This document shows, piece after piece, positions 22,887 to 34,119 of a stretch of DNA of 64,000 nucleotides. Position 1 is the stretch's first letter, and each line of letters begins with the position of its first letter. This DNA comes from Salvelinus alpinus. Taxonomy: Eukaryota > Chordata > Actinopteri > Salmoniformes > Salmonidae. The notes beneath the pieces are model-generated. The model saw only the letters and a program-made list of their open reading frames with translations, was not told the origin of the DNA and ran no database searches. Where the stretch lies: assembly GCF_045679555.1 (NCBI RefSeq), contig NC_092091.1, positions 92,026,190 through 92,090,189 of the forward strand. The letters are read 5' to 3'. A program made the translations under genes and the position numbers.

Positions 22887-23392
22887 CTGCAACAAGGACA
22901 GTAACAGCTGATTCAGACATGGATGAGCACATGAAACCAGTCAAAGTTAAAGATATATGAAGTAGTTCATATTTACATAATGTGCTTTGATTGTATGTTA
23001 AAGTATTTCATTTTACCGACATTCAAATTATATATGTGTGACATTTAGTAATGCAACATTAGTTATGTCAGGAAATGGGCTGATAAATGTTCCCAGATTC
23101 ACCAACGTGTAGTTTTTTACGGAGCCTTCACAGTGTGCTGCCACTTTGCATCAGCAGTCAGAAAGGAGGCTCTCTGGGTGGCAGATTGATAGTGTGTGAT
23201 GCTGAAGAACTCTTGTTTATTTTCCCTCTTCCCTCTCTCTCTTACCACTCTCTCTTTCTCCCCCCTCTCTCTTTCTATTCCCTCTCTCATCCTCTCTTCC
23301 CTCTCCTCTCTCTTCCCCCTCTCTATTTCTCTTCCTCCTCTCGCTTTCTCTTCCCTCCCTCTTCTTTCCCTTCCCTCCCTCTTCTTTCTCTC

Positions 23393-23429
<37 letters not shown>

Positions 23430-24069
23430 TCCCTCTCTCTCTTCCCCCTCTCTCCATCTCTCTTCCCTCTCTCTCTCATCCCTCTCCCTCTCTCTCTCTT
23501 CCCTCTCTTTCTCTCTCTCTCTCTTACTCTCTCTGTCTTCTCCCTCTCTCCATCTCTCTTCCCTCTCTCTCTCATCCCTCTCCCTCTCTTTCCTTTCCCT
23601 CTCTCTTCTCTCTCTCTCCCCCCGTCTCTCTCCAGTGCTTTACACAGCAGCAGACTTTATTATTGTTTTCAATGCTCTTCCCTTTGAGGTTCAGCGTGGC
23701 TGGACTATCATTGCCCTGCCAGACGTATTTGGGTTGACATTTTAGTTAAAGGGAGGTTCCTTGCCAGTTTATTGTGTCTTGTTATTTGAACTGTATTGAT
23801 GTGGTACTAATGACATGTGGGACAGAAGATTTTGGACATTTTAAGGCCTTTGTTTGTCTATGACCCCCCACCATTCATACCCTCTGCACTCCTCCACTGG
23901 GAGGTAATACAGATTACTGCAAATCCTCTAATGTTGATGACTGGGTTCTTTCTTTTAAATTGTTTCTATGAAGTTGCCGTTAAATTGCTCTGCCTTCATT
24001 ATTGTATGAGGTATTATTGGTGAGGTTACCCCTGTGCTGTGATGGGTGTTTTATATGGTGTCTTATCTT
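22887..24069. repeat. Cassette intron (acceptor side of exon A) with CT tract
   Basis: This is the intron cassette repeated beside exons A, B, C and D: a block 'gatatatgaagtagtt', a block 'ggaaatgggctgataaatgt', then a CT microsatellite (23,216-23,638), then 'agcagcagactttattattg' and onward. Part of it reads as a plus-strand ORF (from 23,817), discussed among the rejected items. It is cut by the L2 insertion at 24,070. Confidence 0.8.
23216..23638. repeat. CT microsatellite in cassette A
   Basis: About 420 bp of CTCTCT with frequent CCCT and TTCC interruptions. The overlapping ORFs of both strands are low complexity. Confidence 0.95.
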
Positions 24070-26353
24070 CAAGCTGCATACTGGACCCTATTCCAACTAA
24101 ACTACTGAAAGAGCTGCTTCCTGTGCTTGGCCCTCCTATGTTGAACATAATAAATGGCTCTCTATCCACCGGATGTGTACCAAACTCACTAAAAGTGGCA
24201 GTAATAAAGCCTCTCTCGAAAAAGCCAAACCTTGACCCAGAAAATATAAAAAACTATTGGCCTATATCGAATCTCCCATTCCTCTCAATTTAAAAAAAAA
24301 AGCTTTTGTGCAGCAACTCACTGCCTTCCTGAAGACAAACAATGTATACGAAGCGCTTCAGTCTGGTTTTAGACCCCATCATAGCACTGAGACTGCACTT
24401 GTGAAGGTGGTAAATGACCTTTTAATGGCGTCAGACCGAGGCTCTGCATCTGTCCTCGTGCTCCTAGTGCTGCTTTTGATACCATTGATCACCACATTCT
24501 TTGGCGAGATTGGAAACCCAAATTGGTCTACACGGACAAGTTCTGGCCTGGTTTAGATCTTATCTGTCGGAAAGATATCAGTTTGTCTCTGTGGATGGTT
24601 TGTCCTCTTACAAATCAACTGTAAATTTCGATGTTCCTCAAGGTTCCGTTTTGAGACCACATATGTTTTCACTATATATTTTACCTCTTGGTGATGTCAT
24701 TCGGAAACATAATGTTAACTTTCACTGCTATGCGGATGACACACAGCTGTACATTTCAATGAAACATGGTGAAGCTCCAAAATTGCCCTCGCTAGAAGCC
24801 TGTGTTTCAGACATAAGGTAGTGGATGGCTGAAAACTGTCTACTTTTAAACTCGGACAAAACAGAGATGCTTGTTCTAGGTCCCAAGAAACAAATGGATC
24901 TTCTGTTGAATCTGACAATTCATCTTGATGGTTGTACAGTCGTCTCAAATAAAACTGTGAAGGACCTCTGTGTTACTCTGGACCCTGATCTCTCTTTTGA
25001 CGAATATATCAAGACTGTTTCAAGGACAGCTTTTTTTCATCTACGTAACATTGCAAAAATCAGAAACTTCCTGTCCAAAAATGATGCAGAAAAATTAATC
25101 CATGCTTTTGTTTCTTCTAGGTTAGACTACAGCAATGCTTTACCTTCCGGCTACCCGGATAAAGCACTAAATAAACTTCAGTTAGTGCTAAATACGGCTG
25201 CTACAATCCTGACTAGAACCAAAAAATGTAATCATATTACTCCAGTGCTAGCCTCTCTACACTGGCTTCCTATTAAGGCAAGGGCTGATTTCAAGATTTT
25301 ACTACTAACCTACAAAGCATTACATGGGCTTGCTCCTACCTATGTTTCTGATTTGGTCCTGCCGTACATACCTATACCTACGCTACGGTCACAAGATGCA
25401 GGCCTCCTTACTGTCCCTATAATTTCTAAACAAACAGCTGGAGGCAGGGCTTTCTCCTATAGAGCTCCATTATTATGGAATGGTCTGCCTACCCATGAGA
25501 GAGACGCAGACTCGGTCTCAACCTTTAAGTCTTTATTGAAGACTCATCTCTTCAGTAGGTCCTATGATTGAGTGTAGTCTGGCCCAGGAGTGTGAGGGTG
25601 AACGGAAAGGCTCTGGAGCAACGAACCGCCCTTGCTGTCTCTGCCTAGCCGGTTCCCCTCTCCACTGGGGCGGCAGGGTAGCCTAGTGGTTAGAGCGTTG
25701 GACTAGTAACCGAAAGGTTGCAAGTTCAAATCCCCGAGCTGACAAGGTACAAATCTGCCGTTCTGCCCCTGAACAGGCAGTTAACCCACTGTTCCTAGGC
25801 CGTCATTGAAAATAAGAATTTGTTCTTAACTGACTTGCCTAGTTAAATAAAGGTAAAATAAAATAAAAAATAAATAAAAAAACTGGGATTCTCTGCCTCT
25901 AACACTATTACAGGGGCTGAGTCACTGGCTTACTGGTGCTCTTCCGTGCCGTCCCTGGGAGGGGTGTGTCGCTTGAGTGGGTTGAGTCACTGACATGGTC
26001 TTCCTGTCCGGGTTGCCTCCCCCTTGGGTTGTGCCGTGGCGGAGATCTTTGTAGGCTAAACTCGGCCTTGTCTCAGGATGGTAGATTGGTGGTTAGAGAT
26101 CCCTCTAGTGGTGTGGGGGCTGTGCTTTGGCAAAGTGGGTGGGGTTATATCCTGCCTGTTTGGCCCTGTCTGGGGGTATTGTCGGATGGGGGCACAGTGT
26201 CTCCTGACCCCTCCTGTCTCAACCTCCAGTATTTATGCTGCAGTAGTTTATGTGTTGGGGGGCTGGGGTCAGTCTGCTATATCTGGAGTATTTCTCCTGT
26301 CTTATCCGGTGTCATGAGTGAATTTAAGTATGCTCTCTCTAATTAATTATTTA

Positions 26354-26396
<43 letters not shown>

Positions 26397-26770
26397 GACC
26401 TGCGGCCTAGGACAATGCCTCAGGACTACCTGGTCTGAGGAGTCCTTGCTGTCCCCAGTCCACCTGGCTGTGCTGCTGCTCGAGTTTAATATTATTTGAC
26501 CATGCTGGTCATCTATGAACATTTGAAAATCTTGGCCATGTTCTGTTATAATCTCCACCCGGCACAGTCAGAAGAGGACTGGCCACCCCTCATAGCCTGG
26601 TTCCTCTCTAGGTTTGTTCCTAGGTTTTGGCCTTTCTAGGGAGTTGTTCCTAGCCACCGTGCTTTTACACCTGCATTTTTTGCTGTTTCGGGTTTTAGAC
26701 TGGGTTTCTGTACAGCACTTTGAGATATCAGCTGATGTAAGAAGGGATTAATAAAATACATTTCATTTGA
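24070..26770 (+). mobile_element. L2/Maui-like LINE, 5'-truncated
   Basis: It is flanked by a 7-bp duplication TTATCTT (24,063-24,069 and 26,771-26,777); the cassette elsewhere has the unoccupied site. The 5' end is cut inside the reverse transcriptase region. RT block sequence [10 protein letters not shown] (24,729 on) has intact catalytic Asp pair, and the C-terminal part (24,825-25,571, with [17 protein letters not shown]) is open, but frameshifts separate the pieces at about 24,290 and 24,490. The 3' UTR contains a CT microsatellite (26,352-26,393) and a SINE. The element ends in an ATTTGATT-like tail. It is a dead copy in reverse orientation to the NLR gene. Confidence 0.85.
25670..25881 (+). 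mobile_element. HpaI-type tRNA-derived SINE
   Basis: A 212-bp element with a 6-bp target duplication ACTGGG (25,664-25,669 and 25,882-25,887). The head has an A box ('tagcctagtggttagagcg') and a B box ('gttgcaagttcaaatcc'), so it is tRNA-related. It contains GTTAAC (the HpaI site) in 'caggcagttaacccactg'. The tail 'tgacttgcctagttaaataa' is shared with the LINE tail at 31,560-31,600, then runs into A-rich sequence. It is inserted in the 3' UTR of the L2. Confidence 0.8.
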
Positions 26771-26871
26771 TTATCTTTTCTCTCCACTGGCTATCTGGCT
26801 TACAGGCTACACTCTAGACAGTCTCTTCTGCTGATGTGTGTGTGTGGGTCTGGTAGTGGGTCTCTCTCTAT
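26771..26871. repeat. Cassette intron, remainder between two LINEs
   Basis: 'ttatcttttctctccactgg' to 'gtgggtctctctctat': the short piece of cassette between the L2 and the intact LINE. The same sequence is contiguous in the B-C cassette and the D and E cassettes. Confidence 0.8.
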
Positions 26872-29800
26872 GGTTCCAAGATGGCGTAGCAGTCGGACGT
26901 GTGTTTGTCTTGTCCCGTGTCTTGTCCCGTGTAAATAGTCCTCGTTTTTTTTTCGTATGCATTTCGTATATATTTTAATTTCACTTTCCATTTAGGAACT
27001 GAATATACATTCCGCCTCACCCAATGTGGTACGGATCTGCTATTTCTTTTATACTTTAGAACCGTAACCCCAATCAGAAGCTAGCCAGATAACTAGCTAC
27101 TAGCTAGTAGTCAGTTAGCCACTGCTGCGGTCTTCACCCTTAACTCGGACACCAGCCAGCTTCAGCTCGGGCCAATACCTGCCAGTCTGCAAGCGCGATA
27201 TCAACCCAGAGCATATAGGACTGCTTTTCCACTACCACATCACCGGATTTTTTTTCTTCTACTTCATCACCGGATTTCAGCCGCTGGCTCTGGACATTTG
27301 CACCTCGATTTCGCAGCTAGCTAGCTGCAAACCGTGTGTCTATTGGCTTACGTCGATCCCGGAGCAAACGTAATTTATTCCGGAGCTAGCTGAGGAGCTC
27401 CATCAGCCATTCCTGGGCTACAGTCACCTATCCGGACCCGTTTTTTTGTTTTTTTTGTTGTTGCTGCAGATACGGAGCCCCACCGGGCCTTCACGACTGA
27501 CTGCCGACGTTATCTGCCCGAGGGAGTTATCCAACTGGCACCCCCGTCCCGACGTTACCTGAATGCTCATCTGGGGCCCGCTAATCGTTAGCTGTCTTAT
27601 CGGCTGCTATCTGAATAAGTATATCGGACAATTATTATTATTACTATTATTTATTTTATTTTTTTCTTGGGCCACTATATCTATTTTGCCAATTTGGATT
27701 GATCCCCTCTATCACACGGAACCCCACTAACCTACCGACGGAAACGCACGAGGTATCTACAATTAGACCTCCATCCTATGCTATCTTGCTACCGATAGCC
27801 TCTACCCGGCCTACTGTCTGGATCGCCGTGACCCCAACCAACCTCTACTCACTGGACCCTTATTGATCACTCGATTAAGCATGCCTCTCCTTAATGTAAA
27901 TATGCCTTGTCCATTGTTGTTCTGGTTAGTGTTTATTGGCTTATTTCACTGTAGAGACTCTAGCCCTGCTCACTATACCATATCCAACCTCTCAGTTCCA
28001 CCACCCACATATGCGATGACATCACCTGGTTTCAATGATGTTTCTAGAGACAATATCTCTCTCATCATCACTCAATACCTAGGTTTACCTCCACTGTATT
28101 CACATCCTACCATACCTTTGTCTGTACATTATTCCTTTAAGCTATTTTATCGCCCCCAGAAACTTCCTTTTACTCTCTGCTCTAGTAGCTCCAGACGACC
28201 AATTCTCATAGCTTTTAGCCGTACCCTTATCCTACTCCTCCTCTGTTCCTCTGGTGATGTAGAGGTGAATCCAGGCCCTGCAGTACCTAACTCCACTCCT
28301 ATTCCCCAGGCGCTCTCTTTTGATGACTTCTGTAACCGTAATAGCCTTGGCTTCATGCATGTTAACATTAGAAGCCTCCTCCCTAAGTTTGTTTTGTTCA
28401 CTGCTTTAGCACACTCTGCCAACCCGGATGTTTTAGCCGTGTCTGAATCCTGGCTTAGAAAGACCACCAAAAATTCAGACATTTTCATCCCCAATTACAA
28501 GATTTTCAGACAAGATAGAACGGCCAAAGGGGGCGGTGTTGCAATCTACTGCAAAGATTGCCTGCAGAGTTCTGTTTTACTATCCAGGTCTGTTCCCAAA
28601 CAATTTGAACTTCTACTTTTAAAAATCCACCTCTCTAAAAACAAGTCTCTCACCGTTGCCGCCTGCTATAGACCACCCTCTGCCCCCAGCTGTGCTCTGG
28701 ACACTATATGTGAACTGATTGCCCCCCATCTATCTTCAGAGCTCGTGCTGCTAGGCGACCTAAATTTGAACATGCTCAACACCCCAGCCACCCTACAATC
28801 TAAGCTTGATGCCCTCAATCTCACACAAATCATCAATGAACCTACCAGGTACCACCCCAATTCCGTAAACACGGGTACCCTCATAGATATCATCCTAACA
28901 AACTTGCCCTCCAAATACACCTCTGCTGTTTTCAACCAAGATCTCAGCGATCACTGCCTCATTGCCTGCATCCGTAATGGGTCAGCGGTCAAACGACCTC
29001 CACTCATCACTGTCAAACGCTCCCTGAAACACTTCAGCGAGCAGGCCTTTCTAATCGACCTGGCCGGGGTATCCTGGAAGGATATTGATCTCATCCCGTC
29101 AGTAGAGGATGCCTGGACATTTTTTTTAAATGCCTTCCTCACCATCTTGAATAAGCATGCCCCATTCAAGAAATTTAGAACCAGGAACAGATATAGCCCT
29201 TGGTTCTCTCCTGACCTGACTGCCGTTAACCAACAGAAAAACATCCTATGGCGTTCTGCATTAGCATCGAACAGCCCCCGTGATATGCAACTTTTCAGGG
29301 AAGCCAGAAACCAATATACACAGGCAGTTAGAACAGCCAAGGCTAGCTTTTTCAAGCAGAAATTTGCTTCCTGCAACACAAATTCAAAAAAGTTCTGGGA
29401 CACCGTAAAGTCCATGGAGAATAAGAACACCTCCTCCCAGCTTCCAACCGCTCTGAAGATAGGAAACACTGTCACCACCGACAAATCCACTATAATTGAG
29501 AATTTCAATAAGCATTTTTCTACGGTTGGCCATGCTTTCCACCTGGCTACCCCTACCCCGGACAACAGCACTGCCCTCCCCTCTGCTACTCGCCCAAGCC
29601 TTCCCCATTTCTCTTTCTCCCAAATACAGTCAGCTGATGTTCTAAAAGAGCTGCAAAATCTGGACCCTTACAAATCAGCCGGGCTAGATAATCTGGACCC
29701 TTTCTTTCTAAAACTATCTGCTGAAATTGTGGCCACCCCTATTACTAGCCTCTTCAACCTCTCTTTCGTGTCATCTGAGATTCCCAAAGATTGGAAAGCA

Positions 29801-31620
29801 GCTGCGGTTATCCCCCTCTTCAAAGGGGGGGACACTCTTGACCCTAACAGCTACAGACCTATATCTATCCTACCCTGCCTTTCTAAGGTCTTCGAAAGCC
29901 AAGTCAACAAACAGATTACCGACCATCTCGAATCCCACCATACCTTCTCCGCTATGCAATCTGGTTTCAGAGCTGGTCATGGGTGCACCTCAGCCACGCT
30001 CAAGGTCATAAACGATATCTTAACTGCCATCGATAGGAAACAATACTGTGCAGCCGTATTCATTGACCTGGCCAAGGCTTTTGACTCTGTCAATCACCAC
30101 ATCCTCATCGGCAGATTCGACAGCCTTGGTTTCTCTAATGATTGCCTCGCCTGGTTCACCAACTACTTCTCTGATCGAGTTCAGTGTGTCAAATCGGAGG
30201 GTCTGTTGTCCGGACCTCTGGCAGTCTCTATGGGGGTGCCACAGGGTTCAATTCTTGGACCGACTCTCTTCTCTGTATACATCAATGATGTCGCTCTTGC
30301 TGCTGGTGATTCTCTGATCCACCTCTACGCAGACGACACTATTCTGTATACATCTGGCCCTTCTTTTGACACTGTGTTAACAACCCTCCAGGCGAGCTTC
30401 AATGCCATACAACTCTCCTTCCGTGGCCTCCAATTGCTCTTAAATACAAGTAAAACTAAATGCATGCTCTTCAACCGATCGCTGCCTGCACCTGCCCGCC
30501 TGTCCAACATCACTACTCTGGACGGCTCTGACTTAGAATATGTGGACAACTACAAATACCTAGGTGTCTGGTTAGACTGTAAACTCTCCTTCCAGACTCA
30601 CATCAAACATCTCCAATCCAAAGTTAAATCTAGAATTGGCTTCCTATTCCGCAACAAAGCATCCTTCACTCATGCTGCCAAACATACCCTTGTAAAACTG
30701 ACCATCCTACCAATCCTCGACTTCGGTGATGTCATTTACAAAATAGCCTCCAAAACCCTACTCAATAAATTGGATGCAGTCTATCACAGTGCCATCCGTT
30801 TTGTCACCAAAGCCCCATATACTACCCACCACTGCGACCTGTACACTCTCGTTGGCTGGCCCTCGCTTCATACTCGTCGCCAAACCCACTGGTTCCAGGT
30901 CATCTACAAGACCCTGCTAGGTAAAGTCCCCCCTTATCTCAGCTCGCTGGTCACCATAGCAGCACCTACCTGTAGCACGCGCTCCAGCAGGTATATCTCT
31001 CTAGTCACCCCCAAAACCAATTCTTCCTTTGGACGCCTCTCCTTCCAGTTCTCTGCTGCCAATGACTGGAACGAACTACAAAAATCTCTGAAACTGGAAA
31101 CACTTATCTCCCTCACTAGCTTTAAGCACCAGCTGTCAGAGCAGCTCATAGATTACTGCACCTGTACATAGCCCATCTATAATTTAGCCCAAACAACTAC
31201 CTCTTTACCTACTGTATTTATTTATTTATTTATTTTGCTCCTTTGCACCCCATTATTTCTGTCTCTACTTTGCGCTTTCTTCCACTGCAAACCAACCATT
31301 CCAGTGTTTTAGTTTTTATTTTACTTGCTGTGTTGTATTCACTTCGCCTCCATGGCCTTTTTACATTTTTATTTATTTATACATATATTTGTTTGCCTTC
31401 ACCTCCCTTATCTCACCTCACTTGCTCACATTGTATATAGACTTATTTTTTTTCACTGTATTATTGACTATATGTTTGTTTTACTCCATGTGTAACTATG
31501 TGTTGTTGTATGTGTCGAACTGCTTTGCTTTATCTTGGCCAGGTCGCAATTGTAAATGAGAACGTGTTCTCAATTTGCCTACCTGGTTAAATAAAGGTTA
31601 AATAAAAAATAAATAAAAAT
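26872..31620 (+). mobile_element. Full-length CR1/L2-type LINE with intact ORF
   Basis: The element starts 'ggttccaagatggcgtagca' with a long 5' UTR (26,872-27,862), has one long ORF, and ends in 'cctacctggttaaataaagg' followed by (AAATAAA)-like repeats. The insertion site is clean: the cassette reads 'gtctctctctat' before and 'cctactattttcc' after, which are joined in other copies. No target duplication longer than 2 bp is visible. It looks recent because the ORF is uninterrupted. It lies in the intron between exons A and B, opposite to the gene. Confidence 0.88.
27863..31171 (+). CDS. LINE polyprotein: N-terminal 2A-like motif, endonuclease, reverse transcriptase
   Basis: The 1,102-codon ORF has a hydrophobic N-terminus (residues about 16-30) and a second hydrophobic segment just before GDVEVNPGP (residues 131-139), which fits the 2A consensus D-V/I-E-x-N-P-G-P. 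Then comes an APE-type endonuclease with MHVNIRSLLPK, SESWL, GGVAIYC, YRPP, LLGDLN, TLIDIILTN and SDH (residues 361-363). The reverse transcriptase has VFIDLAKAFDSVNHH, GVPQGSILGPTLFSVYINDV and HLYADDTILY (YADD at 822-825). All catalytic motifs are intact. The first Met at 27,863 is assumed; the next Met (27,881) is possible. The clade (CR1, L2 or Rex1) is not certain. The protein would act in target-primed reverse transcription. Confidence 0.88.
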   Translation: MITRLSMPLLNVNMPCPLLFWLVFIGLFHCRDSSPAHYTISNLSVPPPTYAMTSPGFNDVSRDNISLIITQYLGLPPLYSHPTIPLSVHYSFKLFYRPQKLPFTLCSSSSRRPILIAFSRTLILLLLCSSGDVEVNPGPAVPNSTPIPQALSFDDFCNRNSLGFMHVNIRSLLPKFVLFTALAHSANPDVLAVSESWLRKTTKNSDIFIPNYKIFRQDRTAKGGGVAIYCKDCLQSSVLLSRSVPKQFELLLLKIHLSKNKSLTVAACYRPPSAPSCALDTICELIAPHLSSELVLLGDLNLNMLNTPATLQSKLDALNLTQIINEPTRYHPNSVNTGTLIDIILTNLPSKYTSAVFNQDLSDHCLIACIRNGSAVKRPPLITVKRSLKHFSEQAFLIDLAGVSWKDIDLIPSVEDAWTFFLNAFLTILNKHAPFKKFRTRNRYSPWFSPDLTAVNQQKNILWRSALASNSPRDMQLFREARNQYTQAVRTAKASFFKQKFASCNTNSKKFWDTVKSMENKNTSSQLPTALKIGNTVTTDKSTIIENFNKHFSTVGHAFHLATPTPDNSTALPSATRPSLPHFSFSQIQSADVLKELQNLDPYKSAGLDNLDPFFLKLSAEIVATPITSLFNLSFVSSEIPKDWKAAAVIPLFKGGDTLDPNSYRPISILPCLSKVFESQVNKQITDHLESHHTFSAMQSGFRAGHGCTSATLKVINDILTAIDRKQYCAAVFIDLAKAFDSVNHHILIGRFDSLGFSNDCLAWFTNYFSDRVQCVKSEGLLSGPLAVSMGVPQGSILGPTLFSVYINDVALAAGDSLIHLYADDTILYTSGPSFDTVLTTLQASFNAIQLSFRGLQLLLNTSKTKCMLFNRSLPAPARLSNITTLDGSDLEYVDNYKYLGVWLDCKLSFQTHIKHLQSKVKSRIGFLFRNKASFTHAAKHTLVKLTILPILDFGDVIYKIASKTLLNKLDAVYHSAIRFVTKAPYTTHHCDLYTLVGWPSLHTRRQTHWFQVIYKTLLGKVPPYLSSLVTIAAPTCSTRSSRYISLVTPKTNSSFGRLSFQFSAANDWNELQKSLKLETLISLTSFKHQLSEQLIDYCTCT

Positions 31621-31806
31621 CCTACTATTTTCCTTTCGGCAGGGTTAATACCTGCCTGGCGCCCAAACAAAATCTTTACCTTCACCTCTCTAACAATACC
31701 ACTATAATATTTACCAACACTTGAAGTGTTATATGTCAAATGTTTCTACAAGATAATAACCACTAGCATCACATAATCACTAACCACCACACATGTTCAG
31801 ACTCAC
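31621..31806. repeat. Cassette intron, donor side of exon B
   Basis: 'cctactattttcc' to 'acacatgttcagactcacct': the constant cassette part next to the donor. It is shared with cassettes C, D, E and (in part) F. Confidence 0.8.
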
Positions 31807-32241
31807 CTCAGCTGTGAGATGTAGGACAGACACTGAAGGAAACTCCTCACTTCACTCTCTTCATCTGACCAGCCCTTCAGCTTTAATGGTTTCTTCTCTG
31901 GTTGGAGTTTCAGCACTTCTAGGAGGAGGGAGGCCTTTCTCTCTGAGAGGTCTATGGACCAGACTGCAGGACTGGCTGACTGATAAACTGGCTGTAATGC
32001 TGGAAGGACACTCCTGCCTGTTTGAGTCTCATAGTACTTCACATGTGAGCACAGATCCAGCAGGAAATCCCTCTGTTTAGAAGTGTCTCCATTGAGAAAA
32101 GGAAAGGTGCTGTAAGTACACAATGATGATACCAGCTTCAGTGTCTTCTCTCCTGTCTGCTCCTCCCACTCTGCTGCTTGAGACAGGAGATCCACCAGGA
32201 CCTTGATCTGCTTTGAGGGATCAGACCCCCATGGACAGAAC
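31807..32241 (-). CDS. NLR tandem exon B
   Basis: This is a 435-bp phase 2-2 exon; acceptor ccttgttgcag (next exon base G) and donor CTGAG-GTGAGT. The frame is open, starting about FCPWGSDPSKQIKVLVDLL. The loop is FLNGDTSKQRDFLLDLCSH. The donor-side intron contains the intact CR1/L2-type LINE and the truncated L2, both in the opposite orientation to this gene. Confidence 0.78.
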
Positions 32242-33568
32242 CTGCAACAAGGACAGTAACAGCTGATTCAGACATCGATGAACACATGAAACCAGTTATA
32301 GCTAAAGATATATGAAGTAGTTATACATTTACATAATGTGCTTTGGTTATATGTTAAAGTATTTAATATTAGGGACATTCACATGATTTATCTGTGAAAT
32401 TTAAATGGGCTGATAAATGTTCCCAGATTCACCAACATGTGTAGTTTTATACGGAGCCTTCACCGTGTGCTGCCACTTTGCATCAGCAGTCAGAAAGGAG
32501 GCTCTCTGGGTGGCAGATTGATAGTGTGTGATGATGAAGAACTCTTGTTTATTTTCCCTCTTCCCTCCCTCTCTCTCACCACTCTCTCTTTCTCCCGTCT
32601 CTATCTTTCTCTTCCCTCTCTCGTCCTCTCTTCCCTCTCTTCACTTTATCATCCCTCTCCTCTCTCTTCCCCCTCTCTCTCTCTTCCCTCTCTCTCTTCC
32701 CTCTCTCTCTTCCCTCTCTCTTTCTCTTCTCTCTCTCTGTCTTCCGTCTCTCTTCGTCTTTTCTCTCTCTCTCATCCCTCTCTCTCGCTCTCTCCTTTCT
32801 CTATCATCCCTCTCCCTCTTTTTCCCTTCTCTCGCTCTTCCCTCCCTCTCTCCAGTGCTTTACACTGCAGCAGACTTTATTATTGTTTTCAATGCTCTTC
32901 TCTTTGAGGTTCAGTGTGGCTGGACTATTATTGTCCTGCCAGACGTATTTGGGTTGACATTTTAGTTAAAGGGAGGTTTCTTGACAGTTTATTGTGTCTT
33001 GTTATTTGAACTGTATTGATGTGGTACTAATGACATGTGGCCCAGAAGATTGTGGACATTTTAAGGCCTTTGTTTGTCTATGACCCCCCACCATTCATAC
33101 CCTCTGCACTCCTCCACTGGGAGGTAATACAGATTACTGCAAATCCTCTCATGTTGATGACTGGGTTCTTTCTGTAAATTGTTTCTATGAAGTTGCTGTT
33201 AAATTGCTCTGCCATCATCATTGTATGAGGTATTATTGGTGGGGTTACCCCTGTGCTGTGATTGGTGCTTTATATGGTGTGTCTTATCTTTTCTCTCCAC
33301 TGGCTATCTGGCTAACAGGCTACACTCTAGACAGTCTCTTCTGCTGATGTGTGTGTGTCTGGTAGTGGGTCTCTCTCTATCCTAATCTTTTCCTATCTGC
33401 AGTGTTAATACCTGCCTGGCGCCCCAACAAAATCTTAACCTTCACCCCTCTCTAACAATACTGCTACAAGATTTACCAACACTTGACGATTTATATGTCA
33501 AATGTTTCTACAAGATAATAACCACCATTATCATATAATTACTAACCACCACACATGTTCAGACTCAC
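32242..33568. repeat. Cassette intron between exons B and C, no large insertion
   Basis: This is the reference cassette of about 1.3 kb: block 'gatatatgaagtagtt', CT tract (32,544-32,850), then the conserved 'ccagtgctttacac' to 'ctggcgcccc' part. It carries a one-base deletion in 'ctttctgtaaattg' that breaks the plus-strand ORF seen in other copies. Confidence 0.85.
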
Positions 33569-34003
33569 CTCAGCTGTGAGATGTAGGGCAGACACTGAAG
33601 GAAACTCCTCACTTCACTCTCTTCATCTGACCAGCCCCACAGCTCTACAGGTTTCTTCTCTGGTTGGAGTTTCAGCACTTCTAGGAGGAGGGAGGTCTTT
33701 CTCTCTGAGAGGTCTATGGACCAGACTACAGGATTGTCTGACTGGTAAACTGTCTGTAATGCTGGAAGAACACTCCTGCCTGTTTGAATCTCATAGTCCT
33801 TCACATGCGAGTACAGATCCAGCAGGAAATCACTGTGTTTAGAATTGTTTTCTTTGGGAAAAGGAAAGGTGCTGTAAGTCCACACTGATGATACCAGCTT
33901 CAGTGTCTTCTCTCCTGTCTGCTCCTCCCACTCTGCTGCTTGAGACAGGAGATCCACCAGGAACTTGATCAGCTTTGAGGGATCAGACCTCCATCGATAA
34001 AAT
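33569..34003 (-). CDS. NLR tandem exon C
   Basis: This is a 435-bp phase 2-2 exon with acceptor ccttgttgcag and the common donor. Distinct residues are the loop FPKENNSKHSDF, VKDYEIQTGRSVL, and SERKTSLLLEVLKL. The neighbouring B-C interval (31,807 to 33,569, 1,762 bp) is the only full cassette without a large inserted element, so it serves as the empty-site reference for its neighbours. Confidence 0.78.
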
Positions 34004-34119
34004 CTGCAACAAGGACAGTAACAGCTGATTCAGAAATGGATGAACACATGAAACCAGTCATAGTTAAAGATATATGAAGTAGTTATACATTTACATAATG
34101 TGATTTGGTTATATGTTAA

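Noticed and set aside
25684..25740. tRNA gene suggested by A and B box motifs
   Set aside because: The boxes belong to the SINE head, which is flanked by a target duplication and followed by the SINE tail. A second copy at 46,990 is truncated. No cloverleaf gene is present.
31793..32080. Plus-strand ORFs opposite the tandem exons (also 22,450, 33,555, 45,951, 52,150, 52,881, 53,510, 54,160, 54,900)
   Set aside because: They recur because the exons are repeated, but they are shadow frames. The minus-strand frame has consistent splice sites, phase and a conserved block; the plus-strand ones do not.
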